Source of the DNA: Phycisphaerales bacterium UBA5793
GTDB lineage: Bacteria; Planctomycetota; Phycisphaerae; Phycisphaerales; UBA5793
DNA: 64,000 nucleotides
Direction: 5' to 3'
Assembly: GCA_002418285.1 (NCBI GenBank)
Contig: DIDT01000066.1
Span: 62,001 to 126,000 of the forward strand
In this document: positions 1 through 8,852 of the stretch, in pieces
Numbering within the stretch: position 1 is the stretch's first letter
How the letters are laid out: each line of letters opens with the position of its first letter
Program-made: the position numbers and the translations under genes
Notes under the pieces: generated by a model
Told to the model about the DNA's origin: nothing
Databases searched by the model: none
The model's input: only the letters and a program-made list of their open reading frames with translations

Positions 1-1149
1 CGTGTTCTTCGCAAAGATCAACGCAACCGTCGAGTTGGGCTGCGCGCCCGACCAGCTCACCGTCACGCTACCGGGGCAAGTGCCACGAACCGACAGGCTG
101 ATGCTGGGATTGCCGCTTGAAATCACGACGTTATCGAACTGGTGGAAGGACGATTCCTGTGTCCACTCAATCGAGTCGAGGCCGCTAAAGCCGGTGAGGT
201 TGTAGGTGACGAGGTCGAGGGGCAGAATGCCATCCGGATCGGTGTGATTGATGGTCTGGGTCACCTGGCCACCGCCGGTCTTGTTGCCGACGAGATGGAT
301 CGCAACGGTGCCCGGACTGTTCAGATTGGCGAAGTCGATCGACTGCACATCGAACGAATGACCATCGATGGCGCTGATTTTGATCAGACCGTTGACGGTG
401 TTGTTGAACAGGGCGGTCGATCCGGGATAGCGATCAACCTGTGTGCCGAACGTTGCGAAATTGAATGGCTCGCCCTGACCCTTGGTGACCTGGAATCCAT
501 CTTCGGTCACGACCGTACCGTGGTCGGCGACCAGGTTGTCGTTGTGCTCGAGGGCCTGGAAGTCGATGATGACGTTGCCGCCACCGCCGGTGCTCTCAAA
601 GCGGACATCATCCATAATGGTGATGTAGCCGTTCTCGACGTCGGTCAGTTGGATGTAGCCGATGCCGCCAGAAGCCTCGTAGCCGACAAACACGGCGTCT
701 TGAGCGCCGGGCATGGTCACGTTTGTGGATGCCAGATGATTGAACGAGGGCCCATAGACATCGACGGTCCAGGTGGTTGCCGTTCCGGTGGACAGCAGCA
801 TGCCAGCGCGATTCGGATTGCCGGCGCCGGTGAAGTCATAGAGCAGATCAGAGGCGCCCCAGCCGTCGCCCAGCGCGCGACCGAGCGAGGCGCCGGGAAT
901 GTTGTCGAAGAACGTGCTCCAGTCGATGTTGCCGCGCCATCCAGTTCCGCCAGTGCCGCCACCACTGTTGGTCACGGTGATGCCGTTGCCGATGTTCGCG
1001 GTGGGCGAACCGAGCGTGGTCATGTCGGTCGTGTTGAAGTCGATGACCGTTTCGCCGCCGGAGAACCCGCCCATGCCGATGAACCCATCGGCAAACGCGG
1101 TGCCGCCGAGCGCGAGAAGCGCCATACCAGCCAATGCATAACGATTCAT
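1..1149 (-). CDS. Secreted modular protein, 3' end cut by the window edge
   Basis: The frame is open from an ATG at 1149 to base 1, so at least 383 codons are present and the C-terminus lies outside the window. A Shine-Dalgarno AGGAGAG sits 5 nt upstream. The first 20 residues are a signal peptide ending near AFA. Residues about 35-190 form a Gly/Thr-rich beta module with no recognised family. Residues about 193-345 (module A, from VIIDFQALEHND) are nearly identical to the N-terminal module of the next gene upstream at 1569-3380. The last visible residues (GTCPGSVTVSWSGAQPN) begin the four-Cys C-terminal domain seen complete in five other proteins here. Extracellular or envelope location is inferred; no enzymatic motif is visible. 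The long open frames on the opposite strand are antisense shadows. Confidence 0.85.
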   Translation of the reverse strand, partial: MNRYALAGMALLALGGTAFADGFIGMGGFSGGETVIDFNTTDMTTLGSPTANIGNGITVTNSGGGTGGTGWRGNIDWSTFFDNIPGASLGRALGDGWGASDLLYDFTGAGNPNRAGMLLSTGTATTWTVDVYGPSFNHLASTNVTMPGAQDAVFVGYEASGGIGYIQLTDVENGYITIMDDVRFESTGGGGNVIIDFQALEHNDNLVADHGTVVTEDGFQVTKGQGEPFNFATFGTQVDRYPGSTALFNNTVNGLIKISAIDGHSFDVQSIDFANLNSPGTVAIHLVGNKTGGGQVTQTINHTDPDGILPLDLVTYNLTGFSGLDSIEWTQESSFHQFDNVVISSGNPSISLSVRGTCPGSVTVSWSGAQPNSTVALIFAKNT

Positions 1150-1568
1150 GGAATCTCTCCTCTGTTTCTGTGTGCGAGGGGTGATCAGGCGTGCCACGTG
1201 CACTCGGAATCCCCTCCGTTGAATGTCGGAAGCATACTCGTGATCGCAGCGTGCCGCCCATATTCCATGCATTCCGGCACCTAATTGACGAGAATTATGC
1301 AAATCTTCGCAAAGAAAGTTACCCTGACACCACCGAATGGAGCGGCTCGGAGCTTCAGATAAAGGCCGCATTGAGCCTCACTTTCGAGGTCAAGCCCGGG
1401 CCTTGGAAGACGGCCCAGGATCGGCACAATGAGAGTTAAGGCGTTTCCTAGCAGCACCTTAGGGTTTGGGACCGGATACTCCTGAGCGCCTCCCTGGAAA
1501 ACGACAGCTCCCCGGCGCAGGTGCGCCGGGGAGCTGGTGAATCACGTCAGACGAGATTCGTTACCCGA
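1150..1568. other. Intergenic region between two secreted-protein genes
   Basis: This 419-bp gap holds the terminator hairpin of the 1569-3380 gene near its right end and, by position, the promoter and ribosome binding site of the leftmost gene near its left end. I see no further gene, repeat or RNA. A short plus-strand open frame inside it has no coding character. Confidence 0.5.
1505..1536 (-). terminator. Rho-independent-type terminator
   Basis: A 15-bp perfect inverted repeat (CAGCTCCCCGGCGCA and its complement) with a very short loop lies 32 nt past the stop of the 1569-3380 gene. Read on the minus strand it is followed by TCGTTTTCC, a short T tract. Confidence 0.75.
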
Positions 1569-3380
1569 TTACGGCAACTGAGCCACGTTGCTCAGCGTGC
1601 AGTTCGGGATGTCGTGCATCTGCAGGTAGCCACGACAGGCGGCGTTGCCGACGGCGCCGGTTCGACTGCCACTGCCCAGTGCTCCTGACGGGAAGGTATT
1701 AACCAGCTGGATCTGGTTTGAGCCGAGTCCCAGACGGGTACCCTGGCAAGGTCCAAACGGAATCACAAACGCGCCGGTGTTTTTGGCGAAGATCAATGCA
1801 ACAGTTGCGTTGGGCTGCGCATTGGTCCAGCGGACCGTGACGGTGCCCGGACAGGTGCCGGTAACGGTCAGATTGATGCCTTGGGGCGTCGGATCGCTGT
1901 AGGTTCGGAAGGTGTAATCAAAGGTCGGGAAGGACTGGAATCCGGCATTGGCATAGACCTGACCACGGGGATACGGGTTGCCGGTGTCACCGGAGATTCC
2001 CAGCGTGGTATTGCCGTCGAAGACGAGGAAATATGTGGTGTTGGGGGTGATGGTGACTGGGTTCCAGAACACATCAACCCAGCAACCTTCCGTACCCTGA
2101 ACGGATCCGGTGGCGAGCCTGGTGCCGCCGTTGTTGGGGAGCCGATCCCAGAGGGAGATACGGACGGTATCGGTCGAGCCGATGCCGGGCTGGAGCTTGA
2201 TGCCGGCGCCGCAGATGTTGCGGGAGGTCGGGTGCTGGAAGGACTGCGCCAGATCGGTCTGGCCGAACCCAGCCATGTAGGACGGATGACTTGGCTGGTT
2301 CTGATCAATCGTGCAGCCGCTGGAAACGCCTCGCAGACCGATCTCGCCGATGCAGAACATTTCGTTGAGGCCATTGCTGCCGTCATGGATGAAGTTCGAC
2401 AGGATGACCTGGCGCGTGGCGATGTTGCCCAGCGGTGAACCCGTCAGATCGATGAATTCATCGTTGGGTGTCGGCTCAGTCGTATTGAATGAGAAGGTCT
2501 GGCCGCCAATAGTCACATCGCAGCCTCGGATTGATCCCGGGATGCTGTTTCCACCGTCGAAACTGTACAGCGTGATGGCCTTGACCTTGAAATCACCGTT
2601 CAGTCGCAGGGTGATCCTCGGGCGAGCATTGGCGTTGTTGGCGAAGAGTTCGGTATCCTGGGAACTGGTGCCTTCCGAGCCGTCATTGAGCGTACCGCAG
2701 CCGCTGCTGTAGTTGGCGCGAGTAAACGAGAAGCCGTTGGCCGAGAAACTCCCGGTGTCCACAATCACACCGTGATAGTCATGGGCCCATCCGCCAAAGC
2801 CGCTCCGGGCAGCGTTGACAATGTCATAGCCGCTGATTTCGATTCCACCAGTAAGTCGCACGTTGTCGAACTGGTGGAAGGGACTCTCCTGCACCCACTC
2901 GATGGAGTCGAGATTGCTGAAGCCGCTCAGGTTGTAGGTCACGAGGTCAAGCGGAAGCTGGCCGTCCGGATCGGTGTGATTGATGGTCTGCGTAACCTGA
3001 CCGCCTCCAGTCTTGTTGCCGACGAGGTGGATCGCGACTGAGCCGGGACTGTTGAGATTGGCGAAGTCGATCGATGTCACGCTAAACGAATGACCATCGA
3101 CTGCACTGACCTTGATCACGCCGTTGACGGTATTATTGAACAATGCTGTCGACCCCGGGTAGCGATCAACCTGCGTGCCAAACGTCGCAAAGTTGAACGG
3201 CTCACTCTGACCTTTGGTAACCTGGAATCCGTCCTCAAGGACCACGGTGCCCTCGTCATTGGTGAGGGCGTCGTTGTGCTCGAGTTGCTGGAAATCGATT
3301 TGCTGCGCGCCCGCCGAGCATGCGAATCCGAGCATGCCGAGCAAAGCGGCCCCTAGAACCAAACCACGATGACGATTCAT
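1569..3380 (-). CDS. Secreted multi-module protein with four-Cys C-terminal domain
   Basis: The product is 603 aa; the start is supported by AAGGAGAG upstream and a signal peptide at residues 1-25 (cleavage near AGA-QQ). Four modules are visible. Module A (about 27-180) matches the leftmost gene. Module B (about 183-355, from SGYDIVNAARSGFGGW) matches the N-terminus of the 3836-4738 protein. A third beta-rich module (about 356-500, containing TVRISLWDRLPNNGG) is unique here. The C-terminal domain (about 502-603) has four cysteines (TCPG, GPCQGT, AACRGY, NCTLSN) and ends SNVAQLP. The mosaic suggests duplication and fusion of neighbouring genes. Modules A and B resemble lectin-like or 'choice-of-anchor' beta-sandwiches only in general character. 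No catalytic motif is seen; function unknown, location extracellular by inference. Confidence 0.88.
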   Translation of the reverse strand: MNRHRGLVLGAALLGMLGFACSAGAQQIDFQQLEHNDALTNDEGTVVLEDGFQVTKGQSEPFNFATFGTQVDRYPGSTALFNNTVNGVIKVSAVDGHSFSVTSIDFANLNSPGSVAIHLVGNKTGGGQVTQTINHTDPDGQLPLDLVTYNLSGFSNLDSIEWVQESPFHQFDNVRLTGGIEISGYDIVNAARSGFGGWAHDYHGVIVDTGSFSANGFSFTRANYSSGCGTLNDGSEGTSSQDTELFANNANARPRITLRLNGDFKVKAITLYSFDGGNSIPGSIRGCDVTIGGQTFSFNTTEPTPNDEFIDLTGSPLGNIATRQVILSNFIHDGSNGLNEMFCIGEIGLRGVSSGCTIDQNQPSHPSYMAGFGQTDLAQSFQHPTSRNICGAGIKLQPGIGSTDTVRISLWDRLPNNGGTRLATGSVQGTEGCWVDVFWNPVTITPNTTYFLVFDGNTTLGISGDTGNPYPRGQVYANAGFQSFPTFDYTFRTYSDPTPQGINLTVTGTCPGTVTVRWTNAQPNATVALIFAKNTGAFVIPFGPCQGTRLGLGSNQIQLVNTFPSGALGSGSRTGAVGNAACRGYLQMHDIPNCTLSNVAQLP

Positions 3381-3835
3381 TTTTGCTCTCCTTCGTTACA
3401 GAATGGGTGCGCAATGGCGGCGCACCGGGCCTTGTTGCCACGGGACATCACCACTGACGGCGTGCGGCCCACAGCGAGACGCACGAGTGGCGATCAAGAC
3501 TCGGATTGGAAGCGGATATTGACATTCCGGAGGCGGTGTCGCGGGGCAGCCACGCGCGGGACAGTCGCCTCACTCCCCTTCGAGGATGAAACAGTTCATC
3601 TCCGGACATCCGCGATCAATATACCGATAACCCGGCGAGAAAGTCAATAAATCCGGCAAGAATCATGAAAACCTGACGTAATCCTACCGCAATGTCGCGC
3701 TTGCCTTGCGAGTAGCCGCCCGTTCAGGTGGCACATCCACCCCTTTGGGCAGCTCCGGCCGGTTCCCAAAACGAGAACACCCTCCCGGCCTGGGGCCGGG
3801 AGGGTGTTTTGAGAATCGCTCAGCGTCGGAGTGGA
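3381..3835. other. Intergenic region with one terminator
   Basis: This 455-bp gap holds the promoter side of the 1569-3380 gene (ribosome binding site at about 3390) and the terminator of the 3836-4738 gene at its right end. The part between about 3600 and 3690 is AT-richer than its surroundings, as expected for a promoter zone, but I cannot assign -35/-10 boxes with confidence. Short open frames here have no coding support. Confidence 0.5.
3776..3810 (-). terminator. Rho-independent-type terminator
   Basis: An inverted repeat (AACACCCTCCCGG...CCGGGAGGGTGTT) with a loop of about 7 nt lies 26 nt past the stop of the 3836-4738 gene. Minus-strand sequence after the stem reads CTCGTTTTGG. Its CACCCTCCC stem core is shared with the next terminator at about 4890. 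Confidence 0.8.
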
Positions 3836-4738
3836 TCAGGGAATGCGAGCCACGTTGCTGGTATCGCAAGAGCCGGACTCGACGAGTTGGAGGAAGTGGC
3901 CACAGGCGGAAGTTCCTGCGCCGCCGTTGACCGAGCCGCTTCCGCTACCCGATCCGATGGTGTTGACGAGTCTCACGCTGCCCTGGACCCCGAGTTGGGT
4001 TCCCGCACACGGGCCAGTGGGGATCGTCGTATTGCCCTGGTTGTTACCGAAGACGATGGCCAACTGCCTGCTGGGCGTCGCGTTTCGCCATGCCACGGTG
4101 ACGGTTCCGGGGCACGTGCCGGTGACGTTGAGTGAGAACCCGGTGCTGCCGCCGACCAGCCCGATTTCGCCGATGCAGAACATTTCGTTCAACCCGTTGT
4201 TGCCGCCCCAGACGAAGTTGTCCAGAATAACGGTGTTCGTCGGAATATTCCCCAATGGCGAATTGGAAAGATCGATGAACTCGTCGTGCAGGGTAGGTTC
4301 AGTGGTGTTGAAACTCTGGGTCTGTCCACCGATTGTGACATCGCATGCCACGATGGTGCCCGGAATCGAATTTCCGCTGTCGAAGCTGTAAAGCGTGATC
4401 GAAGCGATCGCGTAGCTGCCGTCCAGGTGCAGCGTGATCTTCGGATGGGCGTTGGCGTTGTTGGCGAACAACTGCGTGTCGCCGGCGCTCGTGCCTTCCG
4501 AGCCATCGTTGAGGGTTCCCGAACCGCCGGAATAGTCAGCCCGGGTAAACGAGAACCCGTTGGCGCTGAACGAGCCGGTGTCGACGATGGTGCCGCCATA
4601 GGTATGAGCCCATCCGCCGAATCCTGAGCGGGCTGCGTCGGCGATGTCATAACTGGTGATCACGGGATTCTGGGCGAGCGCGACGCTGCTACCAAGTGTG
4701 CACGCCGCCAGTGCCACAAGAACGGAAACCTGCTTCAT
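3836..4738 (-). CDS. Secreted protein: module B plus four-Cys C-terminal domain
   Basis: The product is 300 aa. I chose the ATG at 4738 because it follows AAGGAGAG and begins a signal peptide (MKQVSVLVALAACTLGSSVA); an in-frame start 126 nt upstream would add a non-signal leader. Residues about 27-198 are module B, sharing long identical stretches (AARSGFGGWAH, NGFSFTRA, FANNANA, EMFCIGEIGL) with the 603-aa neighbour. Residues about 200-300 are the C-terminal domain with cysteines in TCPG, GPCAGT, SACGHF and GSCDTSN, ending SNVARIP. It is the simplest architecture of the set: signal peptide, one binding-like module and the tail. No enzyme motif. Function unknown. Confidence 0.88.
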   Translation of the reverse strand: MKQVSVLVALAACTLGSSVALAQNPVITSYDIADAARSGFGGWAHTYGGTIVDTGSFSANGFSFTRADYSGGSGTLNDGSEGTSAGDTQLFANNANAHPKITLHLDGSYAIASITLYSFDSGNSIPGTIVACDVTIGGQTQSFNTTEPTLHDEFIDLSNSPLGNIPTNTVILDNFVWGGNNGLNEMFCIGEIGLVGGSTGFSLNVTGTCPGTVTVAWRNATPSRQLAIVFGNNQGNTTIPTGPCAGTQLGVQGSVRLVNTIGSGSGSGSVNGGAGTSACGHFLQLVESGSCDTSNVARIP

Positions 4739-4887
4739 GATTCTCTCCTTGCCAATTTGATTGTGAATATCGATCAGTCCCGGCCACACCCGGGCAATGT
4801 CGAGAATGTACCCGATCTTGGATCGAAACGCAACAGCAAACTGGTCAGAATGCCGCAATTCCATGTGCGCACGTCCCAGAAAAACGG

Positions 4888-4922
4888 CACACCCTCCCTC
4901 GCCGCGAGGCGAGGGAGGGTGC
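4888..4922 (-). terminator. Rho-independent terminator
   Basis: A perfect 14-bp stem (CACCCTCCCTCGCC...GGCGAGGGAGGGTG) with a GCGA tetraloop lies 25 nt past the stop of the metalloprotease gene. Minus-strand sequence then reads GCCGTTTTTCTGG, a canonical T tract. Confidence 0.88.
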
Positions 4923-4946
4923 GCTTCGGTACATCAGGCAGATCAA

Positions 4947-7814
4947 TCAGGGGATCTGATCGGTATTGCTCGTTACGCACGAGCCGGATTCGACGAGTTG
5001 CAGATAGTGGCCGCACGCGCCGGCGCCGGCTTGTCCATTGATCGAACCGCTGCCGTTTCCGGTGCCAATGGTCGTGATGAGACGAACGGAGCCCGAAATC
5101 CCCAGCATCGTTCCCTGGCACGGTCCCGTTGGAATGGTGGTGCTGCCAAGGTTGTTGCCGAACACGATGGCCTGCTGGCGGCTGGGCGTTGCTCCACTCC
5201 ACGCCACGTTGACGCTGCCGGGGCAGGTGCCCGTCACGTCGAGCGAGTAGTTTGAACCGCCGCTGCAGTCGATCGCGAAGATCTGAACGGCGTCGATGCC
5301 GGCTTCGGTCACGGAGTCGTTGGGATTGTCAACCGCTGTGAAGCGCAGCTTCATGTTGGCAGTGGGAGTCACAAACGTGCTGACGCGGAACTCGTGCTCA
5401 ACCCACTGCTCGCCCTGGTTGGCGATGTTCTCGACCACGGTCCAGTTGGCGCCGTTGTTGTTGGAGATCTCGACGGTGAATCGATCGGTGACGCCGTTGA
5501 CACTGACGAACCAGCGTGCATAGCGCACGATGCCGTCTCCGGCACTCATGTTGAAGGTTGGCGAAGTGAGTTGCGTGGGGCCGCCATCGACATCCGAGTT
5601 TCCTACGCGATTGGCGGTAAGGTAGCATCGACCCGAGCCATCAAAGTCGCTGGTGGGATCCTGCCGGCTGCCGTCACCGGCGGGGATTCCTCGCTCCCAA
5701 GCGCCGTCCGTGAGATTCTGATTGGCCACGGTCCAACCCATGTCGGATTCGAAGTCGTCTGAGAAGAAGTTGATGATGTTGTTCGCCGCGATAGTCGAGA
5801 AGTTTGACGTGGGAGCGTTGTCGGGATCGGTAACCGTCACGTTGTCTGTGGTCTCGGCACTGATGTAGTAGTTCACCGTGTTGCCGCAGGTCACTGCGGG
5901 AAACGTTGCGTCGTAGACGTTGGACTGAACCTCGTTCATCGGAATGGCGTTCCAACCACCGCCGTCGTTGTAGTGGAACATCCCGCTTCCTGAGCGCGGC
6001 TGGGAGTTGAGTCCCGAGATCGCGACGCGGAGGGTCGTGCCGCCGGCGGGGTCGACCCGGTCGGGTCGGCCATTGGGATAAGTGAACTCAAGCAGAGCCA
6101 GCGGGGGAGCGGCCATGTTGTGGCGGCTGAAGCCGTCGTTGATTTCCGTGTAGTGCGGCGTTCCGTTGCCGAGGTTGTTGTCATCGTCGTCCAGGGTCAG
6201 CCAGTCGATGGTGATCGCCGGGCTGATTCCCGAGGGACGGAAGAGCACGGAATTGAGCGCGAGATCGCCAAGGATGTCGCGATACTGCGAAGGCTCAGTG
6301 ATGCGCAGCGCTTCCTGCGTGAAGTACGCGCATCCGGACAGGACCTGGCCGCAGGCGTGAATCTCGCCGGAGCAGGGATACTGTCGACCGATGCGAGCAT
6401 CGCGGATGTCCTGTCCGCTTTCAAAGAAATCTTCACCGGTGATGGGGTTTTCCGTCATGACGATGCCCATGACATCGCCCATGCCTTCGCCATAGGCGCC
6501 CTGGCTGGTGCCGGCGTCACCGACGAGCTTGTGGCCGTATTCGTGATAAACGACGGTAGAGTAGGCCGTGTTCCAGCAGCCGCCGCCACGACGGTAGAAG
6601 TTGATGGAGGAGCCGTCGTAGTAGGCGTTGCAGGTGTCCGTGAGATTCACGTTGGCGCGGAAGGAGCGACCGGCCTGCGGATACGAGGGGTTGATTTCGA
6701 GGACACGGGTATGGATCATCGAGGTATGGAGCATCGCATTGACCTGCGATGTGACCAGCTCAGTTGGTGCGTCATTGTGAATGAAGTCGGCCGGGCCGGG
6801 GGGGAGCACGTTCAGATCAGTCTGAATGGGAGTGCCGCCCGTGGGGAACACACCCTGCAGCAGGGATGGACCAACCATGCGGCTGCGGACGGTGACCTGT
6901 GCACCGCCGCCATTGGAGATGACGTAGTCACCGTTGGCGTCGGTGTTGGCGCTGTTGCCGCCAACAATCTGGACGGTTACATTGGGCATATCCATAGTGA
7001 CCGGCGGGTTGTTGGTCTTGTCGGGCAAAAGGCCGGGAGTCGCCTTGCCCTTTACGTTGCCGACAACATCAACGGTGTGAATCAGAGTTTCGTCGTGAAT
7101 GACCGCACCCGTCACGGCATCGACGAAGACGCGGCGTTTGTCATAGGCGCCCTGGCGAGCCTCACCGTTGATGCCAATACCGATGCCCATCTCCGGTGTG
7201 CCCGTCTCACTGATGTAGGTGTACGCAAGGCGCGCGGAAGCCTGCTCGCCTCCGTGCTCATCGACGAAAATGACCTTGTCAGGTTGAGTTGTGACGGGGA
7301 GGCCATTGCGCAAACTCTTGATTTGCGCCGGGTTCAATTGGTTCTGCGGATCGACGAAACTGCTCAAGTCCTTGAGGTTGTTCACGGCGAGGACGACCGG
7401 GTAGCCCGCCGCGCGATCGTTGCGGACGACCAGCGTCAGGCTGCTGTCGAACACCGACACGTGATTGCGCACCTGCGCGAAGTAGATGGCGAAGAACTTG
7501 TAGTCGCCCGTGCTGCGGTCATACATGACCGGCTGAAAGGCCAGGCCGTCCGCAGTGGGCGTTTGGACAAGATCGGCCAGTTCGGCGTCGAAGACTCCGG
7601 CGTATTGCTCAAGGAGATTCCACGCGCTGTCTTCTGGATCGGCGCCGGTAGAAATCGGCGCACCGTAGAGACGAGTGAGCTTCCCTTCCCAATTGAACGC
7701 CCGAACTCCGGGCCGCTGATCCAGCAGCCGCGCCAACTGCGAATTCGAACCGAACGCGCTGGCGCTGATGAAACCGGCCGCAAGCAGTGCGGCCAACATG
7801 CCTCTCTTCTTCAT
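4947..7814 (-). CDS. Secreted M36-like (fungalysin-type) zinc metalloprotease with accessory domains
   Basis: About 955 aa. Two in-frame ATGs exist (7820 and 7814); AGGGG lies 6 nt before the second, so 7814 is preferred. A signal peptide (MKKRGMLAALLAAGFISASA) is followed by a propeptide-like region (about 25-220). The zinc site HEYGH is near residue 423, and the downstream GEGMGD near 440 fits the third-ligand Glu helix of M36 peptidases. A fibronectin-like segment and a jelly-roll module (about 690-855, DDFESDMGWTVANQNLTDG) follow; both recur in the M14 peptidase at 26981. The last about 100 residues are the four-Cys C-terminal domain ending SNTDQIP. It probably degrades proteins outside the cell. 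Family assignment rests on the motif order; an M4-like relative is the alternative. Confidence 0.88.
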   Translation of the reverse strand: MKKRGMLAALLAAGFISASAFGSNSQLARLLDQRPGVRAFNWEGKLTRLYGAPISTGADPEDSAWNLLEQYAGVFDAELADLVQTPTADGLAFQPVMYDRSTGDYKFFAIYFAQVRNHVSVFDSSLTLVVRNDRAAGYPVVLAVNNLKDLSSFVDPQNQLNPAQIKSLRNGLPVTTQPDKVIFVDEHGGEQASARLAYTYISETGTPEMGIGIGINGEARQGAYDKRRVFVDAVTGAVIHDETLIHTVDVVGNVKGKATPGLLPDKTNNPPVTMDMPNVTVQIVGGNSANTDANGDYVISNGGGAQVTVRSRMVGPSLLQGVFPTGGTPIQTDLNVLPPGPADFIHNDAPTELVTSQVNAMLHTSMIHTRVLEINPSYPQAGRSFRANVNLTDTCNAYYDGSSINFYRRGGGCWNTAYSTVVYHEYGHKLVGDAGTSQGAYGEGMGDVMGIVMTENPITGEDFFESGQDIRDARIGRQYPCSGEIHACGQVLSGCAYFTQEALRITEPSQYRDILGDLALNSVLFRPSGISPAITIDWLTLDDDDNNLGNGTPHYTEINDGFSRHNMAAPPLALLEFTYPNGRPDRVDPAGGTTLRVAISGLNSQPRSGSGMFHYNDGGGWNAIPMNEVQSNVYDATFPAVTCGNTVNYYISAETTDNVTVTDPDNAPTSNFSTIAANNIINFFSDDFESDMGWTVANQNLTDGAWERGIPAGDGSRQDPTSDFDGSGRCYLTANRVGNSDVDGGPTQLTSPTFNMSAGDGIVRYARWFVSVNGVTDRFTVEISNNNGANWTVVENIANQGEQWVEHEFRVSTFVTPTANMKLRFTAVDNPNDSVTEAGIDAVQIFAIDCSGGSNYSLDVTGTCPGSVNVAWSGATPSRQQAIVFGNNLGSTTIPTGPCQGTMLGISGSVRLITTIGTGNGSGSINGQAGAGACGHYLQLVESGSCVTSNTDQIP

Positions 7815-8238
7815 GGTCATCCCCTAGCAAGAATGGACGCGGAACGTGACTTGGCCCGGGCACACCGGCACCGAACCCGACGCCGTGGTTTGGTCGTCGC
7901 TGAGGCACTTGGGGCTGCAGCGACATCGACGTCAACCACCAAACCAACGTCGGCCCTGATTTCATCCCGCGAGCGGGGGTCTGGCCACGATTTCGATGCG
8001 GAATCCGGGCGCATGATCGGCGAGGAAAGCCGGAGATGGCTCTCGGCGCGGCGGGTGGAGACGGCCAGATCCGGTCTCGCACTCCGATAAGCCGGGCAAT
8101 CTGCGAAACCTCGGCGAGTTGAGGTTGCTCATGGAGCGATTCGGATTACACTTGAAACGTCAGCCCGCATGATGCAGGCCCCCCGCTACCGCGAGCACGG
8201 AGGCTCGATCCGCTAACACCCGATTTGGGAACGCGATC
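7815..8238. other. Intergenic region between divergent genes
   Basis: This 424-bp gap separates the minus-strand metalloprotease gene from a plus-strand small membrane protein gene, so it should hold two divergent promoters. I see no convincing structural RNA, repeat or additional gene. Open frames in it lack ribosome binding sites and plausible protein composition. Confidence 0.45.
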
Positions 8239-8775
8239 GTGAACCTCCGCTCCAATGCCGCTGCGACGCCAGTTCTTCGACTTGTCGGAGGTCGGATTCC
8301 AGACGACTCGGCGGCGGCGGTCGCTCTGGATCGATCGGCGGCGCTGCGGGAAATCGCCCGCGAGAATCGTGCTGCATCCATCCGGCATGACCTCGACCCC
8401 AATGACCCGCGCTGGATGCTGGCCGCCCAAACGCGGAACGAACTGCAGGGCGCGGCGCTTACCGCGGACCGTCGGGCCAAGTTGCTTGTCTTGGCGTACC
8501 AGCTCGGCATGCGGCCGTTTGACGCCAATCTCGTGATCGCGATCGTGCAGGATGAGGCGAGGATGGCGTCGGCCGGCGCCGACTCGACGTGGGAACTGGC
8601 CGACCGGCTACGGATTGTTCCGGTCCGCGAATCGAGCTGCAATCGCGTCGACTCGGTCGAGTTGCGATCGGATGGTCGGGGTTTGCGGGACGTTCCCTTG
8701 AGTTTTGTTTTGATCTTCAGCACGCTGCTGGGTCTGGCTGGACTTGTGGTTCTACTGCGCTGGCTGATGACCTGA
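8239..8775 (+). CDS. Hypothetical protein with C-terminal membrane anchor
   Basis: A GTG-start frame of 178 codons ends 77 nt before purF. Residues 1-150 are soluble and rich in Arg, Ala and Asp; residues about 153-174 (LSFVLIFSTLLGLAGLVVLL) form one hydrophobic helix with the sequence ending RWLMT, so the protein would be tail-anchored with its bulk in the cytoplasm. I do not recognise a family. The ribosome binding site is weak (GGGAA). Coding support is the clean hydrophobic tail and its position upstream of purF on the same strand. Confidence 0.55.
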   Translation: MNLRSNAAATPVLRLVGGRIPDDSAAAVALDRSAALREIARENRAASIRHDLDPNDPRWMLAAQTRNELQGAALTADRRAKLLVLAYQLGMRPFDANLVIAIVQDEARMASAGADSTWELADRLRIVPVRESSCNRVDSVELRSDGRGLRDVPLSFVLIFSTLLGLAGLVVLLRWLMT

Positions 8776-8852
8776 TCCCGACAGAGGTTGGCCACTTGCG
8801 GGCAAGACCTCGTTTGTCGCGAGGCTCACGCACCGTTAACATTCGGTAATCC

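Noticed and set aside
142..1284. Plus-strand open frame of 380 codons over the leftmost gene
   Set aside because: The minus-strand frame has a signal peptide, a good ribosome binding site and modules shared with the neighbour, so the plus-strand frame is a shadow.
6120..8090. Long plus-strand open frame of 656 codons opposite the metalloprotease
   Set aside because: It is the antisense frame of a clear secreted protease; composition (Arg, Val, Ala, His-rich) is typical of shadow frames in high-GC DNA, with no ribosome binding site.
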